Origin: DATKRB01 sp963794215
Lineage (GTDB): Bacteria > Actinomycetota > Acidimicrobiia > Acidimicrobiales > RAAP-2
NCBI GenBank assembly: GCA_963794215.1
Contig: CAWCCQ010000004.1
Location: 496,001-560,000 of the forward strand
Direction of reading: 5' to 3'
DNA: 64,000 nucleotides
Shown here: one piece after another, positions 27,394-36,006 of the stretch
Layout: each line of letters begins with the position of its first letter
Position numbering within the stretch: the first letter of the stretch is position 1
The notes under the pieces: generated by a model
What the model saw: the letters and a program-made list of their open reading frames with translations, nothing else
Databases searched by the model: none
What the model was told of the DNA's origin: nothing
Position numbers and translations under genes: made by a program

Positions 27394-27572
27394 CGCTGTG
27401 TCCCGCGGGCGGCGCACCGCAGACGGCGGCATCAGGCGCTGACATCGAACTCGCACAATCCGGAATGCTCCTGGCTTGTCACGCCCAGGTTCCCGGTCAG
27501 CGGACCGATGAGGCCGGGTGGCGTCAGCCGCCAGTCAAAATACAACCACCTCATCGCTTCATCTCAAGATTG

Positions 27573-27590
27573 TCGGTGGATCGAGGCTAA
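27573..27590 (-). repeat. Right terminal inverted repeat of the IS1380-family element
   Basis: TCGGTGGATCGAGGCTAA, the exact reverse complement of the left end. It lies directly against the N-terminal half of the disrupted DinB-family gene. Confidence 0.88.
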
Positions 27591-27591
27591 G

Positions 27592-27971
27592 AGGCCCGCC
27601 CACCACTCGTGGGCAATGTCCAATGCTACCAATGCTGCTGCCGCACTCGCCTGAGGGGCGGATCGAGAACGCCCTGCATCATCGAAAGCACCTCGTAGCC
27701 AGAGCTCGTTGCGAACACTGCCGTAGCAGTCGATCAGGTGGCAGAGCCGCCAAGCAATACTCGTGTACGGGCTAGCAATAGTCGTGTAGGGGGGAGTCTC
27801 GGGATTTGCTTCCCAGTCGGCGGTCGCCGTCCCATCCTCACGGACCTGCAACGACCAGCAGGAAGGCGCAGGTTCCCAGAGGTATTCCTTGTCAGTGGGT
27901 TCGATGAGGCGGGTTCGAGTCCGTTCGAAGACGAGCTCAGAGAGTGCGACGAAGTCTTCCTTTTCATCCAT
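27592..27971 (-). pseudogene. DinB-family protein, N-terminal fragment (split by IS element)
   Basis: ATG 27971 starts about 127 residues: MDEKEDFVALSELVFERTRT, WEPAPSCWSLQVREDG, SPYTSIAWRLCHLIDCYGSV, then DIAHEWWAGL before the IS edge. The Trp/His pattern around WRLCHLID is that of DinB/DUF664-type four-helix proteins, which bind a metal through three histidines and sometimes act in thiol metabolism. The frame enters the IS right end, so the present protein would be truncated. Confidence 0.8.
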
Positions 27972-28603
27972 GGGGCCACAGCATCGGGTGAAGCACGATC
28001 ATCCCTTTGGTCGGTCGTTGCCATCTGCGCGAAGCGGTACGGCTAGTGGTCGGACCAAGCGAGGGTTGCATGGGCTGCAGGATTCCCCGATCCGCTTGGG
28101 ACCGAACGTGGGGTACACGCGTGGAGGGTGGGCAGAAATCAGTTCGAGATCAAGCGGTCGACGGAACCCTCGCAATCCCTGCGTAATCGGCCTGGACATC
28201 GAGCTATTCCGTAAATGTGCTTGTACTGTGCACCCAGAGGCCCAGTGGTACCCCGGGACATCTTGCCGACGCTCGCGCCATGATGAGGGTGCTGGCGCCG
28301 GGGCAATCACGCCGTCGATACTCGGGCTGGCGGCCGAGTATGCCCTCCATGGACAGGACGGCGACCCGATCCTGCAAACGTCGTTGGAGGCCCGAGTATC
28401 GTCTACCTCGATGCGATGCTTCGAGGGCTACTGAGGGAAGGGGGCGTGGGATGCCCAAGCCGATCAGTCGCGATTCGCTGGAAGGTATTTGGCTATGACA
28501 ACCAAACCACAGCTTGACGTGATCGAGCGGGCCACCGAGGTGCTCGAGGGCTCACTGTTCAAGCTCGAACAGTGAGAGAGCCAAGGCCTCGGCAGCCACA
28601 TCG
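27972..28603. other. Gap with mini-ORF and hairpin
   Basis: 632 bp. No supported gene of normal size. A 26-codon reading at 28495-28575 (MTTKPQLDVIERATEVLEGS...) ends inside the hairpin 28551-28576, directly before the coiled-coil gene. Other readings here are Arg/Pro-rich and not convincing. Confidence 0.4.
28551..28576. repeat. 10-bp perfect hairpin upstream of the coiled-coil gene
   Basis: CTCACTGTTC at 28551 and GAACAGTGAG ending at 28576 pair fully around the loop AAGCTC. The stop codon of a 26-codon reading lies in the right arm (28573-28575). The next gene starts at 28604. The arrangement resembles a leader hairpin or attenuator, but there is no T-run. Confidence 0.5.
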
Positions 28604-29490
28604 ATGACCCAACAGTTCGAAACGATCGCCGCCGAATTGTACGCACTCGCGCCGATGGAGTTCGTAACGACCCGTGATATTCGGGCAGCCGACGCTCGCA
28701 AGGCGGGAAACCGAGATTTGGCCGTGGCCATCAAGAAGCTGCGACGGCCGACCACCGGGGCCTGGCTGGTGAATCTCTTGGTCCGAGTACGCAGTGACCT
28801 GGTGGGCGAGCTTCTCGATCTTGGGCCAGCGTTGAGCCGTGCCCAGGGCGAGCTCGCCGGGCAGACGCTGCGGCGACTCTCAGAGCGACGGCGGCAACTG
28901 GTTCAGGCGTTGTCCGACGAGGGGCAGCAACTTGCTCGTGACGCGGGTCAAACAATCAGCGACGCTCTTCAAGACGAGGTGCAGCGCACCTTCGAAGCCG
29001 CGGTCGCTGATCCCGCGCTCGCCGATGTCCTCCGAATGGGTCGTCTGACCAGCGGCTTGCGTTACACCGGCCTGGGCACGCTCGATCACGTTGGAACCGT
29101 TCCAAGCACCGAGCCACCCGAGCCAGTTTCCTCAGTCACGAAACGGCCAACGACGACGCGCGTGAGCGCGATCGGGTCCAGAGCGACCAGGCCCGAGTGA
29201 GGGCGGCAGACCAGGCCCTTCGTCAGGCTCGGGCTGCAGCGCAGGAGGCTCGGCGAGACGCCGATGAACAAGAGCGCGTCCTGTCCGAGGCTGTTGCAGA
29301 ACGCGAGCGCGTCCGCCAGGAGGTGGGAGCGGTCGAAGAGCAATTGCGCCAGTTGAAAACGGCGGAAATCGAGATTGCCTCGACGGTCCTTGCTGCTCGT
29401 CAGAATCGGGACGTCGCTCGTCGGGCCGCACGCGCAGCGAACAGTCGGGTGGCAAAGGCCGAGGGCGAGGTGAGCAGCCTCAACGGTTGA
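28604..29490 (+). CDS. Conserved coiled-coil hypothetical protein, frameshifted
   Basis: The frame from ATG 28604 runs to 29200: FETIAAELYALAPMEFVTTR, DIRAADARKAGNRDLAVAIK, LRRPTTGAWLVNLLVR. Near 29140 a one-base shift joins it to the frame that ends at 29490: DDARERDRVQSDQARVRAAD, then a long Ala/Arg/Glu coiled coil. I recall actinobacterial proteins of about 280 residues with exactly this head (ALYxLPPxEF...AWLVNLL) and a coiled-coil tail; their function is unknown. The reading as given has one frameshift, in a stretch of repeated GAC/ACG. Confidence 0.65.
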
Positions 29491-29664
29491 TGAGCACCGA
29501 TAGAACGAGCCGCGGTGGGGCCGTATCGTCGAGCTCTTCGGTCTCCTGCCTGGGGACGTCCATGAGCCCAAGCTGAGAGCTCGCCCGAAGTACCCGAAGC
29601 AGATCTGCGCCTCCGGGCAGGGGGATGCCAAGCTTCAACGCCATGGATTCCATAGGGTGGTCTG

Positions 29665-30579
29665 ATGCGTGGCCCGCTGGTATCCATTGACGACCCCGCA
29701 GATGATCGCCTGATTCTCTATCGCGATCTCAGTGAGCCCGCATCACGGCGACGCGTGGAGGCGGAAGAGGCGATCTTCGTGGTCGAGGGGAAGCTCGCGG
29801 TTGACCAGTTGCTCCGATCGAAGTACGCGGTGCGGTCCCTGCTTATCGACGATCACCAGGAGCGGTCGGCGGCCGATTTGGTCGATGCGGTGCGGTCCCG
29901 TGGTATGCCCGTCTATGTCGGACGTCGTGACGTCGTCACGGCCACGGTTGGGTTTGCGTTGCACCGCGGGGTGGTGGCCGTGGCGCAACGCCCCGCCGAC
30001 GCGGACGCCCGCCAAATCTTGCTCGACGCCGTCGCCATGTCGAGCGCCGGCGGCGGCCCCCCTATCGTGGTTCTGCTCGAGGGCTTGAATGACCACGAGA
30101 ACATCGGGGCGATGTTCCGCAACGCCGCGGCCTTCGGTATCGCCGCGGTCTTGCTGGACCCGACCTGCGCCGACCCTCTCTATCGCCGATCAGTACGGGT
30201 CTCGGTCGGGCACATCCTTCACGTACCATTTGCGCGGTTGGCACCATGGCCCGGCGCCTGCGAGCAGGTCCGGTCGGCCGGCTTTCTCGTGGTCGCGCTC
30301 GCACCCCATCCGCCATCGTCACTCTCCGGTGGACGAGAGTCGATGCCGCTCTCCCAGCTTGTGTCGCGGGTGGCGGACCGAGGACCCAGCCGCGGGTCAG
30401 GATCGTTCAGGATGCCCCAACCTGTTGCGCTCCTCGTTGGTGCCGAGGGTCCCGGCCTGTCGGCTGGCGCGTTGGAGGCTGCCGATGTCGTCGTCTCCAT
30501 CCCCATGGTCGACGAGGTCGATTCGCTGAACGTCGCGACGGCGGCTGCCATCGCGTTCCATCGTCTGTCCAGCTCCTAG
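29665..30579 (+). CDS. TrmH/SpoU-family RNA 2'-O-methyltransferase
   Basis: 304 residues. An N-terminal RNA-binding domain (residues 20-115: FVVEGKLAVDQLLRSKYAVR) precedes the SPOUT knot: LLEGLNDHENIGAMFRNAAA (motif 1), VGAEGPGLS (motif 2) and SIPMVDEVDSLNVATAAAIA (motif 3). The catalytic Asn and Arg of motif 1 are present. It should methylate a ribose 2'-OH in rRNA or tRNA using SAM; some actinobacterial members confer thiostrepton-type resistance, but that is not implied here. A terminator follows. Confidence 0.92.
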   Translation: MRGPLVSIDDPADDRLILYRDLSEPASRRRVEAEEAIFVVEGKLAVDQLLRSKYAVRSLLIDDHQERSAADLVDAVRSRGMPVYVGRRDVVTATVGFALHRGVVAVAQRPADADARQILLDAVAMSSAGGGPPIVVLLEGLNDHENIGAMFRNAAAFGIAAVLLDPTCADPLYRRSVRVSVGHILHVPFARLAPWPGACEQVRSAGFLVVALAPHPPSSLSGGRESMPLSQLVSRVADRGPSRGSGSFRMPQPVALLVGAEGPGLSAGALEAADVVVSIPMVDEVDSLNVATAAAIAFHRLSSS

Positions 30580-30592
30580 CATTTGGTTGGCC

Positions 30593-30629
30593 AAGAGGCA
30601 GGCGAGGTCGCCTCGGGTGCCTCTTGTCT
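30593..30629 (+). terminator. Hairpin terminator after the TrmH-family gene
   Basis: AAGAGGCA at 30593-30600 pairs with TGCCTCTT at 30618-30625, and GGCGA/TCGCC pairs inside. It begins 14 bases after the stop; a short T-containing stretch (TTGTCT) follows. Confidence 0.55.
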
Positions 30630-31069
30630 CGCCGTACCGTCCGGTCGTGGTGACCCCGAGACGCACTGTCGGCGGCATGTCGGCCAGAACGACGCGCCCT
30701 GGGTTCGCCAGGCACGCCAGCCGGGGACGTTCGGCGGAACGAGCTCGTTCGGGGTCAGCGTGATGCCGACGTCGGAGATGGCGGCGGAACGTCGCGTGGC
30801 GGGAGGAGAGTCCACCATGAGCACGACCAGCTGCTCGCCTGATCCTGACCGGAGCCGTATCCTCCGAGCTGTCAGAGTCGGTTCTGGGCGATGCACGCCC
30901 TTCTTTAGGGATCGCGCTACGTCGAATCCGTCGACCTCGTCACGCGGGCCAAGCACCCCCCTTTCGCGGACCGCATCCGCTCCGCCGGACCAACCGATTG
31001 CGGCAGCCTGCTCAGCGCTGCGGACGTCGTCGAGACGCATGCGACGAGTCACTTGTGGCCTCACGAAAT
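30630..31069 (+). other. Gap with an unrecognised coding remnant
   Basis: No intact gene. A plus-strand frame opened by TAG at 30906-30908 reads RYVESVDLVTRAKHPPFADR, then IRSAGPTDCGSLLSAADVV and THATSHLWPHEIYAHG to a stop at 31097, with about 80 percent G/C at third positions. It looks like the tail of a lost gene. An opposing minus-strand reading (30576-31088) has weaker codon bias. I cannot name either. Confidence 0.3.
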
Positions 31070-31467
31070 CTATGCCCACGGCGAACACGTGCCGTGACCG
31101 TCACCCTGGTCGGGAGAGAACGGCCATTCCTCGAAGATGCGACAACGGCGATCCTGGGCGAAGGTGAGCACCCAGAGGTCTCGCCAGCGCTGCGCTGGTT
31201 GGTCGCCGTACCGGACAGCTACCCGCACGACGGCGCAGGCGCCCTCGACGGCAACGATGTGGCTCTGGATGGTGAACGACTCATCGAAACCCGCACGCTC
31301 GGACTCCCAGAACTCGCCGAGCTGGTCCAGACCCCGAATCGGTGACGCCCAGGGAGAGGGTACGTATGTCACGTAGGGGCGAAGATCTCACGAAGGCGGT
31401 CGGTGCCCGGAGACCGCCAAGCCCGCTCGTAACCCGCCACCCACCGGACTACTGCATCACGCGTCAC
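31070..31467 (-). pseudogene. SnoaL-like / NTF2-fold protein, frameshifted
   Basis: From GTG 31467 the first frame reads TRDAVVRWVAGYERAWRSPG, then LREIFAPT and a TGA. In a neighbouring frame the protein continues VTYVPSPWASPIRGLDQLGE, FWESERAGFDESFTIQSHIV, VEGACAVVRVAVRY and WRDLWVLTFAQDRRCRIFEE to 31070. Together this is one complete nuclear-transport-factor-2-like domain. Such proteins are polyketide cyclases, isomerases or ligand binders. The lesion is a single shift near 31375. Confidence 0.7.
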
Positions 31468-31544
31468 CGGTCCATGCTTGCATGGCATTCCACGGTCGTC
31501 CGTCGACGGACGCTTCTGTAGCACTGACCGCCTATGGTCGGCAC

Positions 31545-32013
31545 ATGCACGATTCGGTAACCGTCCACATGGCCGCAACTTCCGATCGAGTATGGGCCAT
31601 CGTAAGTGATGTCACCCAGATCGGACGGTTCAGCCCTGAGACCTTCGAGGCACAGTGGCTGGACGGGGCGACGGGCCCGGCTGTTGGCGCCCGGTTCCGC
31701 GGCCATGTCCGTCGCAACGGTAGAGGACCGGTCTATTGGACGAACTGCACGGTCACGGCGTGCGAACCGGGCCGCGAGTTCACCTTTGGCGTGACGGGCC
31801 CGGGCGGTAAGGTCGTCAACACGTGGCTACCACTTCGAACCTCGTGGAAGTGGTACCGACGTGACCGAGTCGTTCCAGCTGACCGACTCGCCGCTCTTTC
31901 GTCTGTACTGGAGGGTCGCCGGTAGCGCGCGGGGACGGACCAACGTCGACGGAATGCGCACGACGCTCGAACGGATCAAGGCGGTGGCCGAGGCACCCGA
32001 AACCGTGCAGTAG
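31545..32013 (+). pseudogene. SRPBCC-family (START-like) protein, frameshifted
   Basis: ATG 31545 begins MHDSVTVHMAATSDRVWAIV, followed by DVTQIGRFSPETFEAQWLDG and FTFGVTGPGGKVVNTW. Near 31823 a one-base shift is needed to continue YHFEPRGSGTDVTESFQLTD, RLYWRVAGSARGRTNVDGMR and LERIKAVAEA to the stop at 32013. The combined text is a full polyketide-cyclase/dehydrase-like fold that binds a hydrophobic ligand. It is divergent from the SnoaL-like remnant. Confidence 0.7.
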
Positions 32014-32416
32014 TGGTTGAGCGCTACAGGGCTGTAGGTGAGGCGCCGGAAGAAGCTTCCCGATTGCGTTCGAAGGAACTCCACGGACTGGTTCAGAGGT
32101 CTTCGAGCCCCGCGAACATCGGGTCGCTCATGTCGGTTGGGGGATCGTCGAGCCGGCCGTACCAACGGTCGAAGAACTCTCGCATCACCCAGTAGAGCGG
32201 CACCAACAGAACGATCACACTCTCACCCTCTCAGACGTGCCATCGGGGACGCTCGCCCACGGGTGAGCGCTTGGCGGGCTGGACGACGCTGCGCCCAAGG
32301 CGCGAACCCGGGGTTACCGGCGACGTCGACCAGGCCAAGAACTAACTCCAGCTCGACGGTAGCCAGCGTTGCTAGATATGTCAACCAGCCGCTGAGTGCC
32401 AAGCCATGCTGGTCTG
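32014..32416. other. Gap with one possible small gene
   Basis: 403 bp. Apart from the small minus-strand ORF at 32093-32218, I see no feature. The 3' half (32220-32416) lacks any convincing frame. Confidence 0.4.
32093..32218 (-). CDS. Possible 41-residue membrane-anchored small protein
   Basis: GTG 32218 follows a GAGAGGGTGAGA purine-rich stretch. The product begins VIVLLVPLYWVMREFFDRWY, a short hydrophobic segment followed by charges, and ends DDPPTDMSDPMFAGLEDL. Third-position G/C is high. It may be a genuine small membrane protein or chance. The family is not recognised. Confidence 0.35.
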   Translation of the reverse strand: MIVLLVPLYWVMREFFDRWYGRLDDPPTDMSDPMFAGLEDL

Positions 32417-33313
32417 TCAGTCAGCGGCCCGCTCCGCGGCCATGAGCATCGCTCGTCCGGCAGGTTGCAGCCCGATCCGTGTGCACAGGAGCCCAGTCGA
32501 CACTCGCTCGACGACTCCCCATTCCCAGATCGCCGCGGGATCACGTCCCGTCCTGTCGGCCAGCCAACGCGCTCGGTCGTAGGGGTCGCCGCCGGACAAC
32601 AGCTCCTCGGGGTCCTCCCGCATGATGATGCCCAAGTCGTACTCGGGTTCTGCCAGCAGGCCGTCTGGGTCGACCAATTTGAACCCGGCACTTGCTTCGA
32701 GTGCGTTCCACTGGTGCACGTCGCCGTGGACCAGCACGGCCCGCTCGTCGTCGTGCGCATTCCTGCGACGTGCTACACACCTGAGCGCGTGCTCAACCGA
32801 ACGCAAGGAGCACGGGCGGTCCGTCTCCTCCCATGTCTGAGTGATGAACTGGCCGAGCCAGTCTGCCTTCTCCGCTCCTGTGGGGAGGCCACACCCCGTT
32901 GCGGGCCGCCAGACTCTGGCAGCGCACGAAACGAGAATCTCCTGTCGCTGCCGGAGGGGCAGACCGAACTCCTGTAGCGGCCGACCGAGGCGTTCGAGGA
33001 GCAGCGCCCCACGAGACGGGTCCTCACGCAAAAGGAGGACGCAACCCTCGCCCTTTGTCAGGCGAAGTGCCACGGCCTCGTTGCACATGACGGCATCGCT
33101 CGTGTCCGGAATGAGCAGCTTCAACACCGCTGGGGTGCCGTCGTCGAGGGTGGCCTCAGCCACGAACGACTCAGTCCCACCAGCAAATGGTCGACCGACG
33201 GTGATCGACCAGTCAGCCTCGATGCTTGCGACGAGCTCCGGAAGGTCGTCGAGCCATTGCTGGGCGCCGAGTCGGACGAGCTTGTTCCGCACCACCTCGG
33301 GGACACAGACCAC
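32417..33313 (-). CDS. APH-family kinase resembling streptomycin 6-phosphotransferase
   Basis: 298 residues from GTG 33313. The N-lobe has GGTESFVAEATLDDGTPAVL then KLLIPD. The C-lobe has VLVHGDVHQWNALEAS (the H-G-D-x-H-x-x-N catalytic loop), followed by LVDPDGLLAEPEYDLGIIMR, whose DPDG replaces the usual DFG-like motif, as in the APH(6) group. The enzyme would phosphorylate an aminoglycoside or a related hydroxyl compound with ATP. Family membership is clear; resistance is not proven. Confidence 0.85.
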   Translation of the reverse strand: MVCVPEVVRNKLVRLGAQQWLDDLPELVASIEADWSITVGRPFAGGTESFVAEATLDDGTPAVLKLLIPDTSDAVMCNEAVALRLTKGEGCVLLLREDPSRGALLLERLGRPLQEFGLPLRQRQEILVSCAARVWRPATGCGLPTGAEKADWLGQFITQTWEETDRPCSLRSVEHALRCVARRRNAHDDERAVLVHGDVHQWNALEASAGFKLVDPDGLLAEPEYDLGIIMREDPEELLSGGDPYDRARWLADRTGRDPAAIWEWGVVERVSTGLLCTRIGLQPAGRAMLMAAERAAD

Positions 33314-33408
33314 CGGGCAACTCCATCACACCCGGCACTGGTGTCGGCTGTGTCGCTGGTTGGGGAAGCATTTGCCGAAGCTTTCGAGCACCGAAGCCTC
33401 GGGCCGTT

Positions 33409-33627
33409 CTATCGTTCGCCGGAGGCAACCCGGCGGACCGCTGCTTCGTCGGCGGCCAGCTCTTCGACCTCTTCTTCGACCTCGCACTCGTCCCAGTGCC
33501 CGTCGTGCTCGCGGTGGCGGTGCCCATCGTGGAGATAGTCCACGTGATCGCCGTGGACGACCGACTCGTGCCCGCAGTCGGGACCGTGGACGTGGGTGTC
33601 GTGCTCTTGGTGGGTCTGATGTGCCAT
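33409..33627 (-). CDS. Small His-rich metal-binding protein
   Basis: 72 residues from ATG 33627 (MAHQTHQEHDTHVHGPDCGH), then HGDHVDYLHDGHRHREHDGH and an acidic helix (ECEVEEEVEELAADEAAV). The dense His/Asp/Cys pattern should bind zinc, nickel or copper. Similar short proteins in actinobacteria are often annotated as zinc-transporter-associated; no membrane segment is present here. No metal transporter gene lies nearby. Confidence 0.7.
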   Translation of the reverse strand: MAHQTHQEHDTHVHGPDCGHESVVHGDHVDYLHDGHRHREHDGHWDECEVEEEVEELAADEAAVRRVASGER

Positions 33628-33942
33628 GGCCGGTACCACTCCTTCCTGGCGAGCGTCACAGTGGCTCGGTTCCCACGGTAGCCGTCGGCCGCCCCCGGGG
33701 CTCGGGCAGCGATCTTCGATCGGCCCCTCCCTGCCGTTCGGCCCCGACGACCTCGCCGAGCTGACATGGATCGTGGTCGATGCCCGGGCCCAGCGGGCAC
33801 GCTCGTCGACGGCTCGGCCATCGCCCCGAGGATCTGTTGGCTCGGCCGCCGCCGGCACCCAGGTCCCGACTGGTCATTTTGGCGGCCTCGCGTGTCGACC
33901 GCTCGATGAATCGGCCCGGCCTGGCCCAAGGTCACATAACGG
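33628..33942. other. Gap between His-rich protein and APH gene
   Basis: 315 bp. In-frame upstream extension of the His-rich gene to 33858 is possible but is low-complexity Arg/Ser/Pro text. Nothing else is visible. Confidence 0.4.
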
Positions 33943-34857
33943 TCAAGCGGCCTCGTCGCGGTCATCGAGGACTCGTGCGATCGCCTGACGGCTGATCGTG
34001 GCGAGCACCGGGTTCGTGCGCCGGTAATAGGGAAGGGCAATCAGCCCGACCGACAATGCCCAACCGCGCCCCCGGGCCCAGGTCGCGTCGTCGACATCCA
34101 GTGCCGCTCTGAACGCGCCCCGGGCCTCTGGGGCGAGGAAGGTCCAGGCGACCATCGTGTCGCAGGCCGGATCGCCCACGCCAAGGCACCCGAAGTCGAT
34201 GACGGCGAAGATCCGACCGCGGCGCGCAAGAAGGTTCGCGCCGTGGAGGTCGCCATGCAGCCACACTGGATCTCCCCGCCAGGCCGGAGCGAGGAGAGCC
34301 GCGTTCCAGGCCGCCGTCACCCGGTCCGAATCGAGCAGGTCGCGCAGGGCAGTGATGGCCATGCGCGTCGCATCGTCGCGCGTGGCGAGTGGAACGCCTC
34401 GAAACGAGGTCTGTGGGCCGGGGGGCGGACCACCCGAAGGGCCCGTGCGCTGGAGTGCATGGACGAAATCACCCAGGTCGCTTGCGGACCGGTAGGGATC
34501 GGCCAGGCGCGCATCGATCGCGCTACGCCCGTCGAGCCATTGGTAGATGGACCACTGCCAGGGGTAGCCCGCGGCGGGTTCGCCCACACGCAACGGAACA
34601 GGGATGGCGAGTGGAACGTGCGACGCCAGTTTTGGGAGCCACTCGTGCTCTTTAGCGACCTGTTGTACCGCGGAGGGCACGCGGGGAAGGCGCACCACCA
34701 TCTCGGCTCCGAGGCGGTACATCGCATTGTCGGTGCCGCCAGACGCCACCGGCATCAATGGCAGGTCCGCCCACTCGGGAAACTGAGCGCAGAGGAGCCG
34801 CCGGACGAGGCCGGGGTTCAGATCAAACTCTTCGGCATGCATGCGGCCAACGGCCAT
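33943..34857 (-). CDS. Aminoglycoside/macrolide phosphotransferase-family kinase
   Basis: 304 residues; ATG 34857, with a second ATG at 34842 (MHAEEFDLNPGLVRRLL). N-lobe: VASGGTDNAMYRLGAEMVVR. Catalytic loop: WLHGDLHGANLLARRG; metal-binding IDFGCLGVGDPACDTM. The combination SGGTDNAMYRLG and FPEWADLPL is typical of actinobacterial APH proteins related to macrolide 2'-phosphotransferases. Substrate unknown. Confidence 0.87.
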   Translation of the reverse strand: MAVGRMHAEEFDLNPGLVRRLLCAQFPEWADLPLMPVASGGTDNAMYRLGAEMVVRLPRVPSAVQQVAKEHEWLPKLASHVPLAIPVPLRVGEPAAGYPWQWSIYQWLDGRSAIDARLADPYRSASDLGDFVHALQRTGPSGGPPPGPQTSFRGVPLATRDDATRMAITALRDLLDSDRVTAAWNAALLAPAWRGDPVWLHGDLHGANLLARRGRIFAVIDFGCLGVGDPACDTMVAWTFLAPEARGAFRAALDVDDATWARGRGWALSVGLIALPYYRRTNPVLATISRQAIARVLDDRDEAA

Positions 34858-34978
34858 CTGGCGATGTTAGGTCCAGGCGAACGAAGGCTGGACGGGGAGC
34901 CCCGGGGGCCGGGTGGGCATAGTCTTTCAGTAACGTCGCTCTCAGCCTGCTCCGACGGCCTGACGAGAAGGAGTTCGG

Positions 34979-35911
34979 GTGGTGAGCAGCAAATCTGAGC
35001 GCGTGAATTCTGCACCTGAGTACCTCGTGACCCTCAGGCCCCGCCTTGTTGTCGGGGACGGGGCGGCCGCGGTCGCCTTCTACCGACGGGCCTTCGGCGC
35101 AGAAGAGAGAGGCGAGCGCGTCACAGGACCCGATGGTGACGTGATCCATGCGGAGGTGGAGATCGGTGCCTCGGTGATCATGGTCACCGAGGCCCCCGAC
35201 CCCGAGGCGCCGGCTCGGTCGCCGGACGCCGTGGCGGGAGTCGTGACCGCGATCATGGCGCTGAGTTGGCAAGACGTCGATACGGCGTGGGAACGGGCAG
35301 TCGCCGCCGGGGCCGAGGTCATCTATCCTCTCGCTGATCATTCCTACGGCGACCGCGCTGGACGGCTGCGGGACCCGTTCGGCCAGCAGTGGATGATGAG
35401 CCGACGCATCGACGCGCATGGGGGGCCGAGCGACCTCTTCGTCCCACGTGGACCGTGCCGCGTCGAGACCGCGAGTTCAGTGTGGATGATCGACCCCGAT
35501 CCCATGGGTGGCGGCCGGTACGCCGCGATCCCCTGGTCGTCGGCTCCCTCCGGGTTCGATTGGGCACTTTCGGCGGGTGAGTGGATGCGGTACGACTGGA
35601 TTCGTCTGTGGGGCGCGGGATCAGCTCGACGATTGCAATTCGGCCAGGGCGAGCCGGCCTCGAGTGGTGAGGGATCCTGGACCGAGGCAATCCGCGAATT
35701 AGAGGGAGACTGGTCCACCGAGCATCGGGGCGGGGCGGGGTTCGAAACGTCGTCGTCCTACGTCGTGCTGTGTGGGCCTGCGCATCACGCTCCCGAACAG
35801 ATCGTTGGCTCGTTCGGCTCTGCCGAGGACGCCGAGGTCTGGGCGGCCGCGCACCAGCAGCCCGGCCGTTATGCCCTCGCCCAAGAGGTGGTGCGACCGC
35901 ACGACACGTGA
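34979..35911 (+). CDS. VOC-family (PhnB/glyoxalase-like) protein with an extra C-terminal domain
   Basis: 310 residues from GTG 34979 (GTG 34982 also possible). Residues 15-145 form a VOC domain: RPRLVVGDGAAAVAFYRRAF, VIHAEVEIGASVIMVTE, DRAGRLRDPFGQQWMMSRRI. The remaining 165 residues (VWMIDPDPMGGGRYAAIPWS, EWMRYDWIRLWGAG, ELEGDWSTEHRGG) have no family I know and contain many Trp. VOC proteins act as isomerases, dioxygenases or antibiotic-binding proteins. The C-terminal piece may be a separate fold or a frameshifted neighbour. Confidence 0.75.
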   Translation: MVSSKSERVNSAPEYLVTLRPRLVVGDGAAAVAFYRRAFGAEERGERVTGPDGDVIHAEVEIGASVIMVTEAPDPEAPARSPDAVAGVVTAIMALSWQDVDTAWERAVAAGAEVIYPLADHSYGDRAGRLRDPFGQQWMMSRRIDAHGGPSDLFVPRGPCRVETASSVWMIDPDPMGGGRYAAIPWSSAPSGFDWALSAGEWMRYDWIRLWGAGSARRLQFGQGEPASSGEGSWTEAIRELEGDWSTEHRGGAGFETSSSYVVLCGPAHHAPEQIVGSFGSAEDAEVWAAAHQQPGRYALAQEVVRPHDT

Positions 35912-36006
35912 GGGCCCGACCATGACGTCCGGACACGGCCGCTCTGCATCTGTCTCGAGCGGCCGAGTACGATCGGCGCGCATGGTCTTCGCCGTGGTCA
36001 CGCGCC

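Larger units (their letters stand above)
25964..27590 (+). mobile_element. IS1380-family insertion sequence
   Basis: The element is bounded by 18-bp perfect terminal inverted repeats, TTAGCCTCGATCCACCGA at 25964-25981 and its reverse complement at 27573-27590; one more base pairs on each side. It holds a single transposase gene. The outer four bases, TTAG and CTAA, are inverted and not direct copies, so no clean target duplication is visible; IS1380 relatives usually make a 4-bp one. It splits a DinB-family gene, whose two halves flank it in the correct order and strand. Confidence 0.88.

Noticed and set aside
30576..31088. A 170-codon minus-strand ORF after the TrmH gene
   Set aside because: Its third-position G/C is lower than that of the opposing frame, its tail runs into the terminator, and no family is visible.
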